A stretch of 64,000 bases of DNA from Insulibacter thermoxylanivorax (GTDB lineage: Bacteria; Bacillota; Bacilli; Paenibacillales; DA-C8). Below are positions 55,687-64,000 of the stretch, piece by piece. The position numbers and the translations under genes are program-made. Under the pieces are notes generated by a model. It searched no databases. It was not told the DNA's origin and worked only from the letters and a program-made list of their open reading frames with translations. Within the stretch, counting starts at the first letter, position 1; each line of letters opens with the position of its first letter. Where the stretch lies: contig NZ_BMAQ01000035.1 of the NCBI RefSeq assembly GCF_015472005.1, forward strand, positions 18,730 to 82,729, given 5' to 3'.

Positions 55687-56877
55687 TTACGCCAAAGCAT
55701 CCCGCTTCAAAATCTCCGCCTTATCCGTACGTTCCCAAGGCAGGTCCAGATCCGTACGGCCGAAGTGTCCGTAAGCCGCTGTCTGTCTGTAGATCGGACG
55801 GCGCAGATCCAGCATCTTGATGATGCCGGCCGGGCGCAGATCGAAGTTCTTACGGACGATCTCTACCAGCTTGCTCTCGCTCACTTGGCCCGTACCGAAA
55901 GTATCGATGCTGATCGATACCGGTTGAGCCACACCGATCGCATAGGCAAGCTGAATCTCAACCTTGTCCGCAAGTCCCGCAGCGACGATATTCTTCGCCA
56001 CATAACGCGCTGCATAGGCACCGGAACGGTCCACCTTCGTCGGATCCTTACCGGAGAAGGCACCGCCGCCGTGGCGAGCATAACCGCCGTAAGTATCGAC
56101 GATGATCTTCCGGCCTGTAAGCCCCGCATCCCCCTGCGGTCCGCCGATGACGAAGCGCCCCGTAGGATTGATGAAATATCTCGTATCTTCATCCAAGAAC
56201 TCCTCAGGGACAACGGGGCGGATCACATGCTCCCGCAGATCCCGATGGATCTGTTCTTGCGTTACATCTTCTTGGTGCTGGGTCGAGATCACGATCGTAT
56301 CCACACGCACCGGCTTGTCCCCTTCATACTCGATCGTCACCTGTGTCTTGCCGTCCGGGCGCAGATAAGGCAGCGTGCCATCCTTCCGCACTTCAGCCAG
56401 TCTGCGTGCCAGACGATGAGCTAGGGCGATCGGCATCGGCATCATCTCATCGGTCTCGTTCGTTGCATAGCCGAACATGATGCCCTGGTCGCCGGCACCG
56501 ATGGCATCTTCAATCGGTTCCTTACCTTCCCGCGCCTCCAGTGCCACGTCCACCCCTTGAGCGATATCCGGGGACTGCTCATTCAGAGATGTCAGAACGG
56601 CACATGTCTCAGCGTCAAAACCATACTTGGCACGGACATACCCGATATCCCGAAGAGTATTGCGCACGATGGCCGGGATGTCAACATAATCCGCCTTAGT
56701 GCTGACCTCTCCGATCACAAGTACCAAACCTGTCGTGACGGATACTTCACAAGCGACCCTTGCATAAGGATCCACTTCTAAGAAAGCATCCAGCACCGCA
56801 TCAGAGATCTGATCGCAGATCTTATCCGGGTGCCCCTCTGTTACTGATTCCGATGTGAACAAACGACGTTCAGCCAA
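55687..56877 (-). CDS. metK: S-adenosylmethionine synthetase
   Basis: A protein of 396 residues. Motifs [17 protein letters not shown] at the N-terminus, [16 protein letters not shown] near residue 115-130 and [19 protein letters not shown] near 260-275 are the classical MetK signatures. It makes SAM from methionine and ATP. The start is TTG preceded by AGGAG. The upstream 314 bases show no S-box consensus; instead a sigma-A promoter is followed at once by a hairpin and U-run. Confidence 0.97.
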   Translation of the reverse strand: MAERRLFTSESVTEGHPDKICDQISDAVLDAFLEVDPYARVACEVSVTTGLVLVIGEVSTKADYVDIPAIVRNTLRDIGYVRAKYGFDAETCAVLTSLNEQSPDIAQGVDVALEAREGKEPIEDAIGAGDQGIMFGYATNETDEMMPMPIALAHRLARRLAEVRKDGTLPYLRPDGKTQVTIEYEGDKPVRVDTIVISTQHQEDVTQEQIHRDLREHVIRPVVPEEFLDEDTRYFINPTGRFVIGGPQGDAGLTGRKIIVDTYGGYARHGGGAFSGKDPTKVDRSGAYAARYVAKNIVAAGLADKVEIQLAYAIGVAQPVSISIDTFGTGQVSESKLVEIVRKNFDLRPAGIIKMLDLRRPIYRQTAAYGHFGRTDLDLPWERTDKAEILKRDALA

Positions 56878-56999
56878 TTCCTATCAACTCCTATGACCGA
56901 AGATCCCGGACATCCGCCAGGTCCATGAATATGATAATGCCTTTAAACGGGAAATACTCTCGTATCCACATTAATACGACGTATAAACTTCCCTATCAT

Positions 57000-57031
57000 G
57001 AAAGAAAAATAACCTTTCCCCTTAGGAAAGG
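57000..57031 (-). terminator. Intrinsic terminator-like hairpin in the metK leader
   Basis: Minus strand CCTTTCC, five bases, GGAAAGG followed by TTATTTTTCTTTC. It begins about 20 bases downstream of the promoter at 57058-57086 and 120 bases before the metK start. It may terminate SASP read-through, or attenuate metK. Confidence 0.7.
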
Positions 57032-57057
57032 CTGTCTGTCAAAACCTTCAATTCAAT

Positions 57058-57086
57058 ATCATACTGGATATGTATAGGCGTGTCAA
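57058..57086 (-). promoter_or_regulatory. Strong sigma-A promoter between SASP and metK
   Basis: Minus strand TTGACA, 17 bases, TATGAT. Start expected near 57051. It is the only strong promoter I found for metK, yet it is separated from metK by a terminator-like hairpin. Confidence 0.7.
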
Positions 57087-57191
57087 TTGTCATTTCTCGC
57101 ATGAAACCGCATGATCTTCTGCATATGAAGAGGCTGTCTGTGCGCCTCTAATCGCGTCATAGACAGCCCCCAAAGATAACACGCTAACCTA

Positions 57192-57485
57192 TCATTCCAA
57201 GCTCAATCCAAGCAATGCCTGCTCCGCTTGTTTCACCAACCGCGCTGTGATCTGACCGCCGACGGCTCCTGCATCCCGCGAAGCGATATGTCCCCAGTAA
57301 TCCTCCCTAACCGAGGTCACGGGGATGCTGCCAAGCTCCGTGGCAAACTCCACATCCGCATCGACGATCTGCTTCCCGACAGGCAAGCCTAGTTCAGCGG
57401 CGATTTCGTACTTCCACTGGTTAAGGATCTTCTCACAGCCGGGTACAACCTTGGCATTGCTGCCTCCAGACTGACCTCTTGCCAC
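57192..57485 (-). CDS. Alpha/beta-type small acid-soluble spore protein
   Basis: A protein of 97 residues. MARGQSGGSNAKVV, the GPR protease site in KYEIAAELGL, and GGQITARLVKQAEQAL at the C-terminus (compare GGEITKRLV of the family) identify an alpha/beta SASP. It coats spore DNA and is degraded by GPR in germination. Start GTG behind AGGAGGTGA at six bases, a very strong ribosome site. About 97 residues is longer than the usual 60-75. Probably under sigma-G, but I did not find a confident promoter. A possible GGCTGTCT/AGACAGCC stem past the stop (about 57130-57175) may be its terminator. Confidence 0.9.
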   Translation of the reverse strand: MARGQSGGSNAKVVPGCEKILNQWKYEIAAELGLPVGKQIVDADVEFATELGSIPVTSVREDYWGHIASRDAGAVGGQITARLVKQAEQALLGLSLE

Positions 57486-57621
57486 GCTGCGTCACCTCCT
57501 GACGGTGGTCTCTGCACGGATGAACCCGCATGTGTAGTATGACCGCCATGCCGTCAGGCAGACGCATAAGTTGTTGTTAATCTGGGGAATATTTATGATG
57601 CTGTGATGATCAAACCTGTCT

Positions 57622-58269
57622 TCACTCTGCCGTTTCGTTCTGGTCGCTGTTATCCATGGACGAGCTTGCAGCAATGGTACCGTCCGGGTTCATCACCGTA
57701 TAACCGCCGGTTACCATGACGAACACCGTAGAGCTGTGGGTGCTCTTAATACCGCGGCCCTCACGCGGGAAGATGAGCATGTGGTTCAGCTCGATCGGCG
57801 TGCCGTCCATCAGATCCTTGCCGCCTGTGACATCCGGAATCCCGTTCGCATCGGTGCTGACCGCGATCGTCGTACCATTACGAACGATAAAAGTAGCACC
57901 CGGATCAGCATACATGGTCTGATTCGGCTGCAGCTCAACAACGGTCATACCGCCCGCCTTCGAGATCAAGGCGTCCAGCTGCTTCTGGAACTGGACGATC
58001 TTGTCGTCCATTTCCTTCTGCTTATCAGCCAACATCTTGTCCAATTGTTCCAGCTGTCCTTGCAGCTGCTTCTCCAGCTCCGTCTTGACTTGCCCTGCCA
58101 CAGCCTGGTCAACATAGCTCTTCGTAATCAGCGGATCATTCACCGATCCCGGCCGATTCGGATCAACAAGCCCCGTATTGTTCGCACTGGATGTCCAGAT
58201 CATCGACCCAGACACCACACCTACAGCAAATACCGCAATCAATAATACGGACTTCTTCAGCCACTTCAA
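57622..58269 (-). CDS. Membrane-anchored coiled-coil protein of unknown function
   Basis: About 215 residues if it begins at the TTG at 58269, whose GGAGG lies ten bases upstream; the ATG seven codons earlier (58290) has no ribosome site and would put GGAGG inside the gene. One N-terminal transmembrane anchor (about 5-24), a Gln/Glu/Lys-rich coiled coil (about 60-105), then a beta-rich C-terminal domain (VELQPNQTMYADPGATFIVRNGTTIAVS) with hydrophilic Ser/Asp tail. It would be exposed outside the membrane. I do not recognise the family. Confidence 0.7.
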   Translation of the reverse strand: MKWLKKSVLLIAVFAVGVVSGSMIWTSSANNTGLVDPNRPGSVNDPLITKSYVDQAVAGQVKTELEKQLQGQLEQLDKMLADKQKEMDDKIVQFQKQLDALISKAGGMTVVELQPNQTMYADPGATFIVRNGTTIAVSTDANGIPDVTGGKDLMDGTPIELNHMLIFPREGRGIKSTHSSTVFVMVTGGYTVMNPDGTIAASSSMDNSDQNETAE

Positions 58270-58399
58270 CTTCCGATCTCCTCCACTCATGCTATGCTAA
58301 TTAGTTTATACTCTGCTAGAGTCCCTTTCGTTGCGGAACAATTTCTAGTAATCTAGAAGCTATTATATCATGCTTCTTTGACATACAGATGACGAATCT

Positions 58400-58436
58400 T
58401 ACGTCAAAAGGAATAACCCGCCGTACAGCGGGTTAT
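58400..58436 (-). terminator. Intrinsic terminator after rfbC
   Basis: Minus strand ATAACCCGC, six bases, GCGGGTTAT, a 9-bp perfect stem that overlaps the rfbC stop; the following T-run is weak (TCCTTTTG). Confidence 0.65.
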
Positions 58437-58981
58437 CGAAAATTGATCTCTGCATCTCTTAGGAACGGATGCTGGCGATCTTTCTCTGATAGAATAGGCG
58501 ACACAACCGGCCATATGATCCCGATCTCCGGATCATCCCAGCGGATCCCTCGATCATGCGGATGAGAATAATATTGATCCACCTTATACAGCACCTCTGT
58601 GTTCGGTTCTAAGGTACAGAACCCATGAGCGAAACCGCGGGGGACAAGCAGCTGCCGTTTGTTGCCGGCTGACAGCTCGAAACCTTCCCATCGACCGTAT
58701 GTCTTCGAATTCGGCCGCAAATCGATCACCACATCGAAGATCGAGCCTCTAATGACACGGACCAGCTTTGTCTGGGCATACGGCTCTAATTGATAATGCA
58801 TCCCCCGCAGCGTACCCGTCTTTCTCGATAACGAATGATTGTCTTGGACAAACTGACAGGTGATCCCGTATTCCGCCAAAACCTTATCGTTGTAGGATTC
58901 CATGAAGAAGCCCCGATCATCCTCATACACCGTTGGTTCCAGCAGATAAACGCCGTCAAGGCTTGTACTTTGCACTTTCAT
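58433..58981 (-). CDS. rfbC: dTDP-4-dehydrorhamnose 3,5-epimerase
   Basis: A protein of 182 residues, normal for RmlC. It has RGFFMESYN, the active-site His in TLRGMHYQLEP, SIFDVVIDLRPNSKTYG, and RGFAHGFCTLEPNTEVLYKVDQYY. It epimerises the keto sugar in dTDP-rhamnose synthesis. No rfbA, rfbB or rfbD is in view, so the rest of the pathway must be elsewhere. It lies next to polymerase- and initiating-transferase-like genes of polysaccharide export. AAGGA upstream of the ATG. Confidence 0.95.
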   Translation of the reverse strand: MKVQSTSLDGVYLLEPTVYEDDRGFFMESYNDKVLAEYGITCQFVQDNHSLSRKTGTLRGMHYQLEPYAQTKLVRVIRGSIFDVVIDLRPNSKTYGRWEGFELSAGNKRQLLVPRGFAHGFCTLEPNTEVLYKVDQYYSHPHDRGIRWDDPEIGIIWPVVSPILSEKDRQHPFLRDAEINFR

Positions 58982-59080
58982 TCATCGATCAGTCCTTCAT
59001 ATACAAGATCTGCCTTATGATATGCAGGACCAAACCTAATGTGCAATAACCTGTTGTTACTTGGTTACTTGGTTACTTGG

Positions 59081-61693
59081 TCATTTGGTCACACGAACAT
59101 CCGACACATGCGTATCAAAATACTCCGTCCCAATCACTGTCATCTCCTTATCGAAGACAGCGATATTCAGCCCTCTCTTATTCCGCGAATACTCGATTCC
59201 GTCGATCTTGATGGAAGAGCGGTCACCGAATTCTTTGCCGGCTGAATAGATCTCAACACGGCGGGATCCGATCAACTTCTTGAATGCAGCATTCGCTTGT
59301 TCATGGGTTAAAGTGACGTCTCCGCTGTTGTTCATATACTCTTCGATAATCTTGCCTTCGTAGATTACTGCGATATACGAGCCGTGGTCCTCCACAAGTT
59401 CGATCGAGGAATTCATCCCCTTCAGGATCTCCAGCGCTTCCTCCGATATTCTGCGCGTCGCACTGCCCCTCACCGACAGGATCATCACCCGGTCATTGTA
59501 CTGCTGCAAAACCTGCGGCAAGGTCAGAATATCGAACGTATCGACGAGTAACTGCTCCGTTTCCGTATCCCAGATTCCTTCATCCAGCACAGGATGGAAT
59601 GGCTGCAGGATGGCCATTGCCTGCTCAGGAAAGCCCAGCTCTGCATAGGACTTGGCTGCAGCGATATGGGCTTCTCTCGTAATCGTAATCGTTCGCTTAT
59701 CGGGGATATAGACATCCCTAAATTCCTCATACCATGCCAGATACTTCTCATAATCGTCAATCGCTGCTTGATAATATTGCTTGCTGAGCATTTCATCATC
59801 AGCATGGATCTGTCCCAATTGCTGTTTCAACGGAATCAAACCATTGTAAAATTGCACATTGAAACGTTCCATCGACAGCGCCTCGTCCATATACGCAACA
59901 GCGCGTTCCCAATCCCCTAAACGGAGATACATCTCCCCGGCAGAATACTTGACCTTAGCATTGTTCGGTTCCATGCGCACGACTTTATCCAATACTTCAA
60001 CAACCTGTTGCTTAATCGCTTCATCACCAGTGTACATATAGAACTGAGTATAGATGCTTGCCAAACTGATCCCATAGTTGACGTTGTATGGATTGAGAGC
60101 ATGTGCTGACTCGAATCTGTCCACAACCTGATCAACGGACATCGCCGAAGAAATCTTCGTCTGGGAAGAAGCTGCCATCACACGTATATTGAAGATAAAT
60201 ACGACCAGTACGAACAACGTCACCGCAGCTTTACCAGCTATAGGCCCAGCCTTCCCTAATTTGTTCATTAGCTGTGCTGCTCGCGTCCATCGCAATCCTT
60301 CCACTGGTACAGACATCGCCAACAACCATAAAGCGATGAACCAGAAGGTTCCGTAGGAGAAGTCAAAGTCAAGAAAAGCGTGAATAAATATAATAGCTAA
60401 TCCAGAAATAGCTGCTGTTACAGCTATTTTCTCAGCATTAAATTCTTTCCCAGATCGCTCCCGGAACAGGATGACGGCGAAAAAGCCAAACACCAACAAA
60501 AACACCGCAAAGCCAAGGAATCCTATATTCAAGAGCATCTCCAAATACCCGTTATGGATCTCATTGCTTAGATAGGGTTCTGTCTGATACTGACCATAAA
60601 GAACCCGCCAACCTTCTCCTCCTGCCCCTAGAATCGGGTAATCGAGGCTGATCTCCCAAGCGTCATCATACATGCCCATGCGGCCAAGTGCACTGCCTGT
60701 TTCCAGATTGATGTTGCTTACCATCTGCTGCATCGATGCAGGCAGCACACGGTAGACAAGACCTTGATTGAAGAGATCGAGCACCAGAAGCACACCCACG
60801 ACAAGGATGACAGCGGGAATAAGCCATCTGCCATGTCTGTCGAGCTGAGCATGTTTAAGGGAATCGCTCGTGTCTCGCTTCGACCAGAACAACTCCACAA
60901 CGGCTGGTACAGCGGAGCTTGCGATTAACACGAGCAGGGCAAGCCATGCTTGTCCATCCGACATAACCATGGCTAGGATCGATAGTACACCAGAGAGCAG
61001 GGTATAGATGATGTACTTGAATTGTTCTTTCGTTCGCAGCAGGACAAGGCCGATGAACCATGCGATCGGAAGGGCGATTAATGCCCCTCTTGAGAAAGCC
61101 AAGAAGAAAGTGGTTCCGAACAACACAAGAGAAGCGCTGTACAGATACTTTCCTGCACCCGGCTCGGCACGTAAGCTCGTCCTAATGGTCATAATCAGCG
61201 AATACAACCAATAGGCACCCATCACTGCAGCGAAGGTGTTCGGGTATTGGAACGGTCCGCTCAATCGATCAGAGACGATAATATCCTTGTAAGGGATCCC
61301 GCCTAGATATCCGAAATAGGAGAAAATCGCTATAGCTATCCCCGTAACCAGGAAAATATATGGAAGACGTTTATTGATCTTCCGCTCTTTCCTCATCTCG
61401 ACGATCATTACGAAGAAACAAGCATAAGCGATCCAGCGAAAGAGATTATCGAAGTTATGCGCCGGCGACTCTGCTGTAATGAATGCCAATACGAACATAA
61501 ACGGCACGAGGAAGATCGTAAAGTAAGTCCCCGTCAATTTCTTTTTTGTAATTAATGATGCTGTCAACCAGACTAGAAAACATGCCATAACGACGAGTGC
61601 AACCAGATAAAAGTCGCTGTCAAAAAACAATCCCCGCAGATATGGAGTAAAGAGCATGATTGCTCCAAGTACGATCAATAGAAAATAATTCAT
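59081..61693 (-). CDS. O-antigen ligase/polymerase-like membrane protein with TPR-like C-terminus
   Basis: A protein of 870 residues. The first about 490 contain a dozen or so transmembrane helices, with the Wzy_C-type core FFLAFSRGALIALPIAWFI and the later EIHNGYLEMLLNIGFLGFAVFLL. The C-terminal 350 residues are outside and contain helix pairs (VKYSAGEMYLRLGDWERAVAYMDEAL) typical of TPR repeats. Likely role: polymerising or ligating polysaccharide repeats on the outer face of the membrane. Substrate unknown. In a series with rfbC and the sugar phosphotransferase, 24 bases from the latter. Confidence 0.83.
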   Translation of the reverse strand: MNYFLLIVLGAIMLFTPYLRGLFFDSDFYLVALVVMACFLVWLTASLITKKKLTGTYFTIFLVPFMFVLAFITAESPAHNFDNLFRWIAYACFFVMIVEMRKERKINKRLPYIFLVTGIAIAIFSYFGYLGGIPYKDIIVSDRLSGPFQYPNTFAAVMGAYWLYSLIMTIRTSLRAEPGAGKYLYSASLVLFGTTFFLAFSRGALIALPIAWFIGLVLLRTKEQFKYIIYTLLSGVLSILAMVMSDGQAWLALLVLIASSAVPAVVELFWSKRDTSDSLKHAQLDRHGRWLIPAVILVVGVLLVLDLFNQGLVYRVLPASMQQMVSNINLETGSALGRMGMYDDAWEISLDYPILGAGGEGWRVLYGQYQTEPYLSNEIHNGYLEMLLNIGFLGFAVFLLVFGFFAVILFRERSGKEFNAEKIAVTAAISGLAIIFIHAFLDFDFSYGTFWFIALWLLAMSVPVEGLRWTRAAQLMNKLGKAGPIAGKAAVTLFVLVVFIFNIRVMAASSQTKISSAMSVDQVVDRFESAHALNPYNVNYGISLASIYTQFYMYTGDEAIKQQVVEVLDKVVRMEPNNAKVKYSAGEMYLRLGDWERAVAYMDEALSMERFNVQFYNGLIPLKQQLGQIHADDEMLSKQYYQAAIDDYEKYLAWYEEFRDVYIPDKRTITITREAHIAAAKSYAELGFPEQAMAILQPFHPVLDEGIWDTETEQLLVDTFDILTLPQVLQQYNDRVMILSVRGSATRRISEEALEILKGMNSSIELVEDHGSYIAVIYEGKIIEEYMNNSGDVTLTHEQANAAFKKLIGSRRVEIYSAGKEFGDRSSIKIDGIEYSRNKRGLNIAVFDKEMTVIGTEYFDTHVSDVRVTK

Positions 61694-61717
61694 CCTTCCG
61701 TTTGCCGCCTTCCTTTT

Positions 61718-63136
61718 TTAGTGTGAGATATGATTGTGTTTCGATAGATATTGATCGGATTCTTGGATGATCTTAGGGAATATCCGATGAGCTTTCTCTT
61801 GCCGCTTAACACCCTTGGCTTGTACGCCGCGAAGAACAACGATCAATGTTTGAAACAACAATTTTATATCCAACAACAAGGTATAGTTTCTTATATACAT
61901 CAAGTCATACCGCAGCTTCTCTTCTGCTGTCGTGCTATATTTGGCTTTTACTTGTGCTAACCCTGTAATACCCGGCTTAACAGCTATGCGGTATAGATAA
62001 TCAGGATGCTCTTTCTGATATTGCTTCATGAAATGAGGTCTCTCCGGTCTAGGACCAACCAGGCTCATATCGCCTTTCAGAACATTGAACAGCTGCGGCA
62101 ATTCATCAAGTCTCAGAGGACGAATGAGCCTGCCAATCCGAGTAATCCGCGGATCCTTATCCGCAGCCAATACTGGACCAGTATGTTGCTCGGCGTTGTG
62201 TACCATAGTCCTGAATTTATAGATCATATAAGGTTTGCCATTCTTGCCGATCCGCACTTGAGAATAGATTGGACTGCCCTTAGAAGTTAGAGGTATCAAA
62301 ATAAGTAGCAAGAGCATAATAGGGCTTGTGATGATCAGGATGATAACGGATATGACGATATCCAGCAAACGCTTGATGAATAATTCACCTGAACTTAAGC
62401 TGGGAGGCATCACCGAGAAGACCAGCATATCATCGATCTGCTGCGCCTCGGCACCCATTAGGAAAAGTTCATAAAGTTCAGGAACTAACAGCACTTCTTT
62501 CATATACTGGGAAGAGTAACTCATGATCTCGGCTTTTTGTTCGCCAGTGAGTTCCGGAGTGATCAGTACGACATCGATATGTGGGATATGTTCTGCGATC
62601 AGTTCTTTCTTATCCGCAGTAACCACCGCTCTGATCTCGAACCAACCCTTAACATGCTCGAATACTTTCTCCGACATTCTCTTTCCATGTTCCATAGTAC
62701 TGGCGACGATTAATACCCGTTTCTTCCCGTTCAGCTTCAGTTGTACATACCAAATGAACGAACGAATAAGCACCATCATGATGGTGACGATGAACGATCC
62801 GAGCAGGATGACACTTCTAGGCAATGCGAAACCACGGATCCAGAAGCTTACCGCCACCATGACGATTAGCAACAATCCGATGCTAAGAAGAATGGAATAT
62901 AAGAAGTTATCATAACTTCTCCGATTACTATTCGCATATAGATCGAAGAAATTGAAAATAATTAGCGCAGCCAACCCCAACCATGGCGCCAACAGCACAA
63001 AAGCATCCCAGTTACGCTCAGGAATATCCTGACCGAATATGATTAAGAATGCTAACACATAACCGCCATAGAGAATGATTAAATCTGTTACGGCAAGAAG
63101 TAAGGCAACAAACCTTCTCTTCATTCGGTTCCCCAT
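61718..63136 (-). CDS. Undecaprenyl-phosphate sugar phosphotransferase (WbaP/EpsE-like)
   Basis: A protein of 472 residues. Four to five N-terminal transmembrane helices, a central CoA-binding-like region (KRVLIVASTMEHGKRMSEKV), and the C-terminal bacterial sugar transferase domain: IKRLLDIVISVIILI, SPIYSQVRIGKNGKPYMIYKFRTM, LDELPQLFNVLKGDMSLVGPRPERP, KPGITGLAQV. It starts polysaccharide synthesis by moving a sugar-1-phosphate onto undecaprenyl phosphate. ATG behind AGGAG. First gene of this series; promoter sequence in the AT-rich stretch upstream was not fixed. Confidence 0.93.
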   Translation of the reverse strand: MGNRMKRRFVALLLAVTDLIILYGGYVLAFLIIFGQDIPERNWDAFVLLAPWLGLAALIIFNFFDLYANSNRRSYDNFLYSILLSIGLLLIVMVAVSFWIRGFALPRSVILLGSFIVTIMMVLIRSFIWYVQLKLNGKKRVLIVASTMEHGKRMSEKVFEHVKGWFEIRAVVTADKKELIAEHIPHIDVVLITPELTGEQKAEIMSYSSQYMKEVLLVPELYELFLMGAEAQQIDDMLVFSVMPPSLSSGELFIKRLLDIVISVIILIITSPIMLLLLILIPLTSKGSPIYSQVRIGKNGKPYMIYKFRTMVHNAEQHTGPVLAADKDPRITRIGRLIRPLRLDELPQLFNVLKGDMSLVGPRPERPHFMKQYQKEHPDYLYRIAVKPGITGLAQVKAKYSTTAEEKLRYDLMYIRNYTLLLDIKLLFQTLIVVLRGVQAKGVKRQEKAHRIFPKIIQESDQYLSKHNHISH

Positions 63137-63868
63137 ACTATATCTCCTAAAATTTCGATATTAACTGTACTTATAATACCATATGATTGTTTAAACGTGT
63201 TACAAAGGAATTTGTTGTCTGGAAAGAGGAATCCGAATCCTCCCAATCAAACCAGCGATGTAGTTTTTAGCCCATTGTAGATGTGCATTAGAAGGAATGG
63301 CCTGCGGCCAGCCTGTCATTGCTATGGCAGCAAAGCATATATCGGACTCATCACGTACGAAAAATGGAAAAGGGGGACACATTAATTTTGGAAGATACGG
63401 TTTTAAAGAAAAGGACTATGCTGGGTCAATTAGTCGATTACTTGAAATTGTGTAAGATAGAATGCTGACCTTAGTTCTCGATTAGAAAAGCTAAGGGAAA
63501 CCATTACGAGAATCTATTTTGATGAGCAATCTATTAATCACAAGCTCATGGAATTTTATAAGCTGGCATTTGATGCGCCAAAAAATATGGCTCGTTTGCA
63601 TTTGATCTCATTAGACATCTGAAATAACAAAAATCAAAGACTATGAGAGCCTTTATAAAAGCAAGAATAGAACCTCGCAGATTATGGAATTTAAGATATA
63701 AAAGATTGGACCCCGTATTGTGAGTGTAAAATGTTTGTGGGCAGTAAAAAGGAATAATCCTGAATTTCGAAAGTACCTTCTCATCAATTAACTAAAAAAG
63801 GGCTCCAATCCTTGGTATAATGAGGTTTACCGAAAACAACACCATCCAAGGAAAGGAGCACCTTCAAG
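63137..63868. other. AT-rich region with gene remnants
   Basis: No intact gene. Short frames such as 63405-63465 (TMLGQLVDYLKLC) and 63485-63620 (LEKLRETITRIYFDEQ, then MEFYKLAFDAP) read like real protein on the plus strand but have no adequate start and stop, so they may be remains of one decayed gene. Base composition differs from the polysaccharide genes. It leads into the probable insertion sequence. Confidence 0.45.
63802..63859 (+). repeat. Inverted repeat over promoter and ribosome site of the edge gene
   Basis: GCTCC-aat-CCTTGG (63802-63815) pairs with CCAAGG-aaa-GGAGC (63846-63859); a TATAAT lies at 63816-63821 between the arms. A transcript entering from outside would fold and hide the AAGGAG ribosome site, a trick used by insertion sequences to mute read-through. 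Confidence 0.6.
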
Positions 63869-64000
63869 GTGAAGTGTACCACATCCATCGCCAAGTGTGT
63901 GTCAAGCAATTGTGGGCAGCCTTCTAAGTTTGGTGAAAACTCATGTTTCGGACCCAATCTTGGCAGCGCTTTTATTCCCTTCTTCCTCGCTTTATTGGTG
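63869..64000 (+). CDS. Probable insertion-sequence gene (N-terminal fragment)
   Basis: Open frame from GTG at 63869 through the window edge, at least 44 codons, beginning MKCTTSIAKCVSSNCGQ and continuing with hydrophobic FIPFFLALL. AAGGAG is about 11 bases upstream, and the inverted repeat and TATAAT described at 63802-63859 precede it. I do not recognise the family; a transposase start is inferred from the layout and from the decayed, AT-rich setting. Confidence 0.4.
   Translation, partial: MKCTTSIAKCVSSNCGQPSKFGENSCFGPNLGSAFIPFFLALLV

Noticed and set aside
56878..57191. SAM (S-box) riboswitch ahead of metK
   Set aside because: None of the conserved S-box words were found on the minus strand; only a promoter and a short hairpin are visible.
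63200..63382. Minus-strand open frame of 60 codons
   Set aside because: No ribosome site and no family resemblance; in an apparently decayed region.

Overview
The window reads as chromosomal DNA of a flagellated, spore-forming, monoderm Firmicute close to Paenibacillaceae (an inference from gene content and gene order, not from any database search). Supporting signs are an alpha/beta small acid-soluble spore protein, a sigma-D-type flagellar late operon, the degSU-comF-yvyF-flgM-flgKL order known from Bacillus, the ftsEX-hydrolase-ctpB-minJ-uvrB order, the hpf-secA-prfB order, and a VanW/G5 protein. Most genes lie on the minus strand; only the vanW-type gene, a three-gene RND efflux cluster and a partial gene at the right edge lie on the plus strand.

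Layout, left to right. 1-6153 (minus): ftsE, ftsX, an EnvC/CwlO-type peptidoglycan hydrolase, the carboxy-terminal protease ctpB, a MinJ-like PDZ membrane protein and the first codons of uvrB: cell division, wall cleavage and repair. 6765-8309 (plus): a VanW-family wall protein. 8610-17193 (minus): complete arginine synthesis, argCJBDFG as one operon behind a sigma-A promoter that overlaps two ArgR-type boxes, then argH behind its own promoter. 17497-22516 (minus): prfB with its programmed +1 frameshift, secA, hpf and a cold-shock gene. 22795-22892: a compact cluster of DnaA boxes with no replication gene beside it.

23159-40492 (minus): late flagellar and competence region. It holds comFA, comFC, yvyF, flgM, two tandem flgN-like genes, flgK, flgL, a DUF6470 gene, fliW, csrA, flaG, fliD, fliS, a fliT-like gene and flagellin (hag). 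Behind hag sits an AT-rich operon with its own sigma-D-like promoter, encoding an unrecognised 199-residue protein, a Maf-type flagellin glycosyltransferase, a NeuB-type nonulosonate synthase lacking the usual C-terminal domain, and a CMP-nonulosonate cytidylyltransferase. The hag leader carries a sigma-D promoter and two small hairpins that display GGA in their loops, fitting FliW-CsrA-Hag control encoded in the same window.

42102-44001: degS-degU. 44798-47582: a large exported phosphodiester-glycosidase gene interrupted at a run of eight G. 48238-54229 (plus): membrane-fusion lipoprotein, SwrC-like RND pump and a TolC-like coiled-coil protein, odd for a monoderm. 54795-58269 (minus): DUF559-type nuclease-like protein, metK (no recognisable SAM riboswitch; a promoter followed at once by an intrinsic hairpin), a SASP gene and a membrane-anchored coiled-coil protein. 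58433-63136 (minus): rfbC, an O-antigen-ligase/polymerase-like protein with TPR-like repeats, and an undecaprenyl-phosphate sugar phosphotransferase. The right end is AT-rich, seems decayed, and ends in the start of a probable insertion-sequence gene.

Interspersed non-coding repeats occur at about 6.4-6.6 kb, 41.3-41.9 kb and 54.3-54.7 kb. No rRNA, tRNA or CRISPR array was seen.
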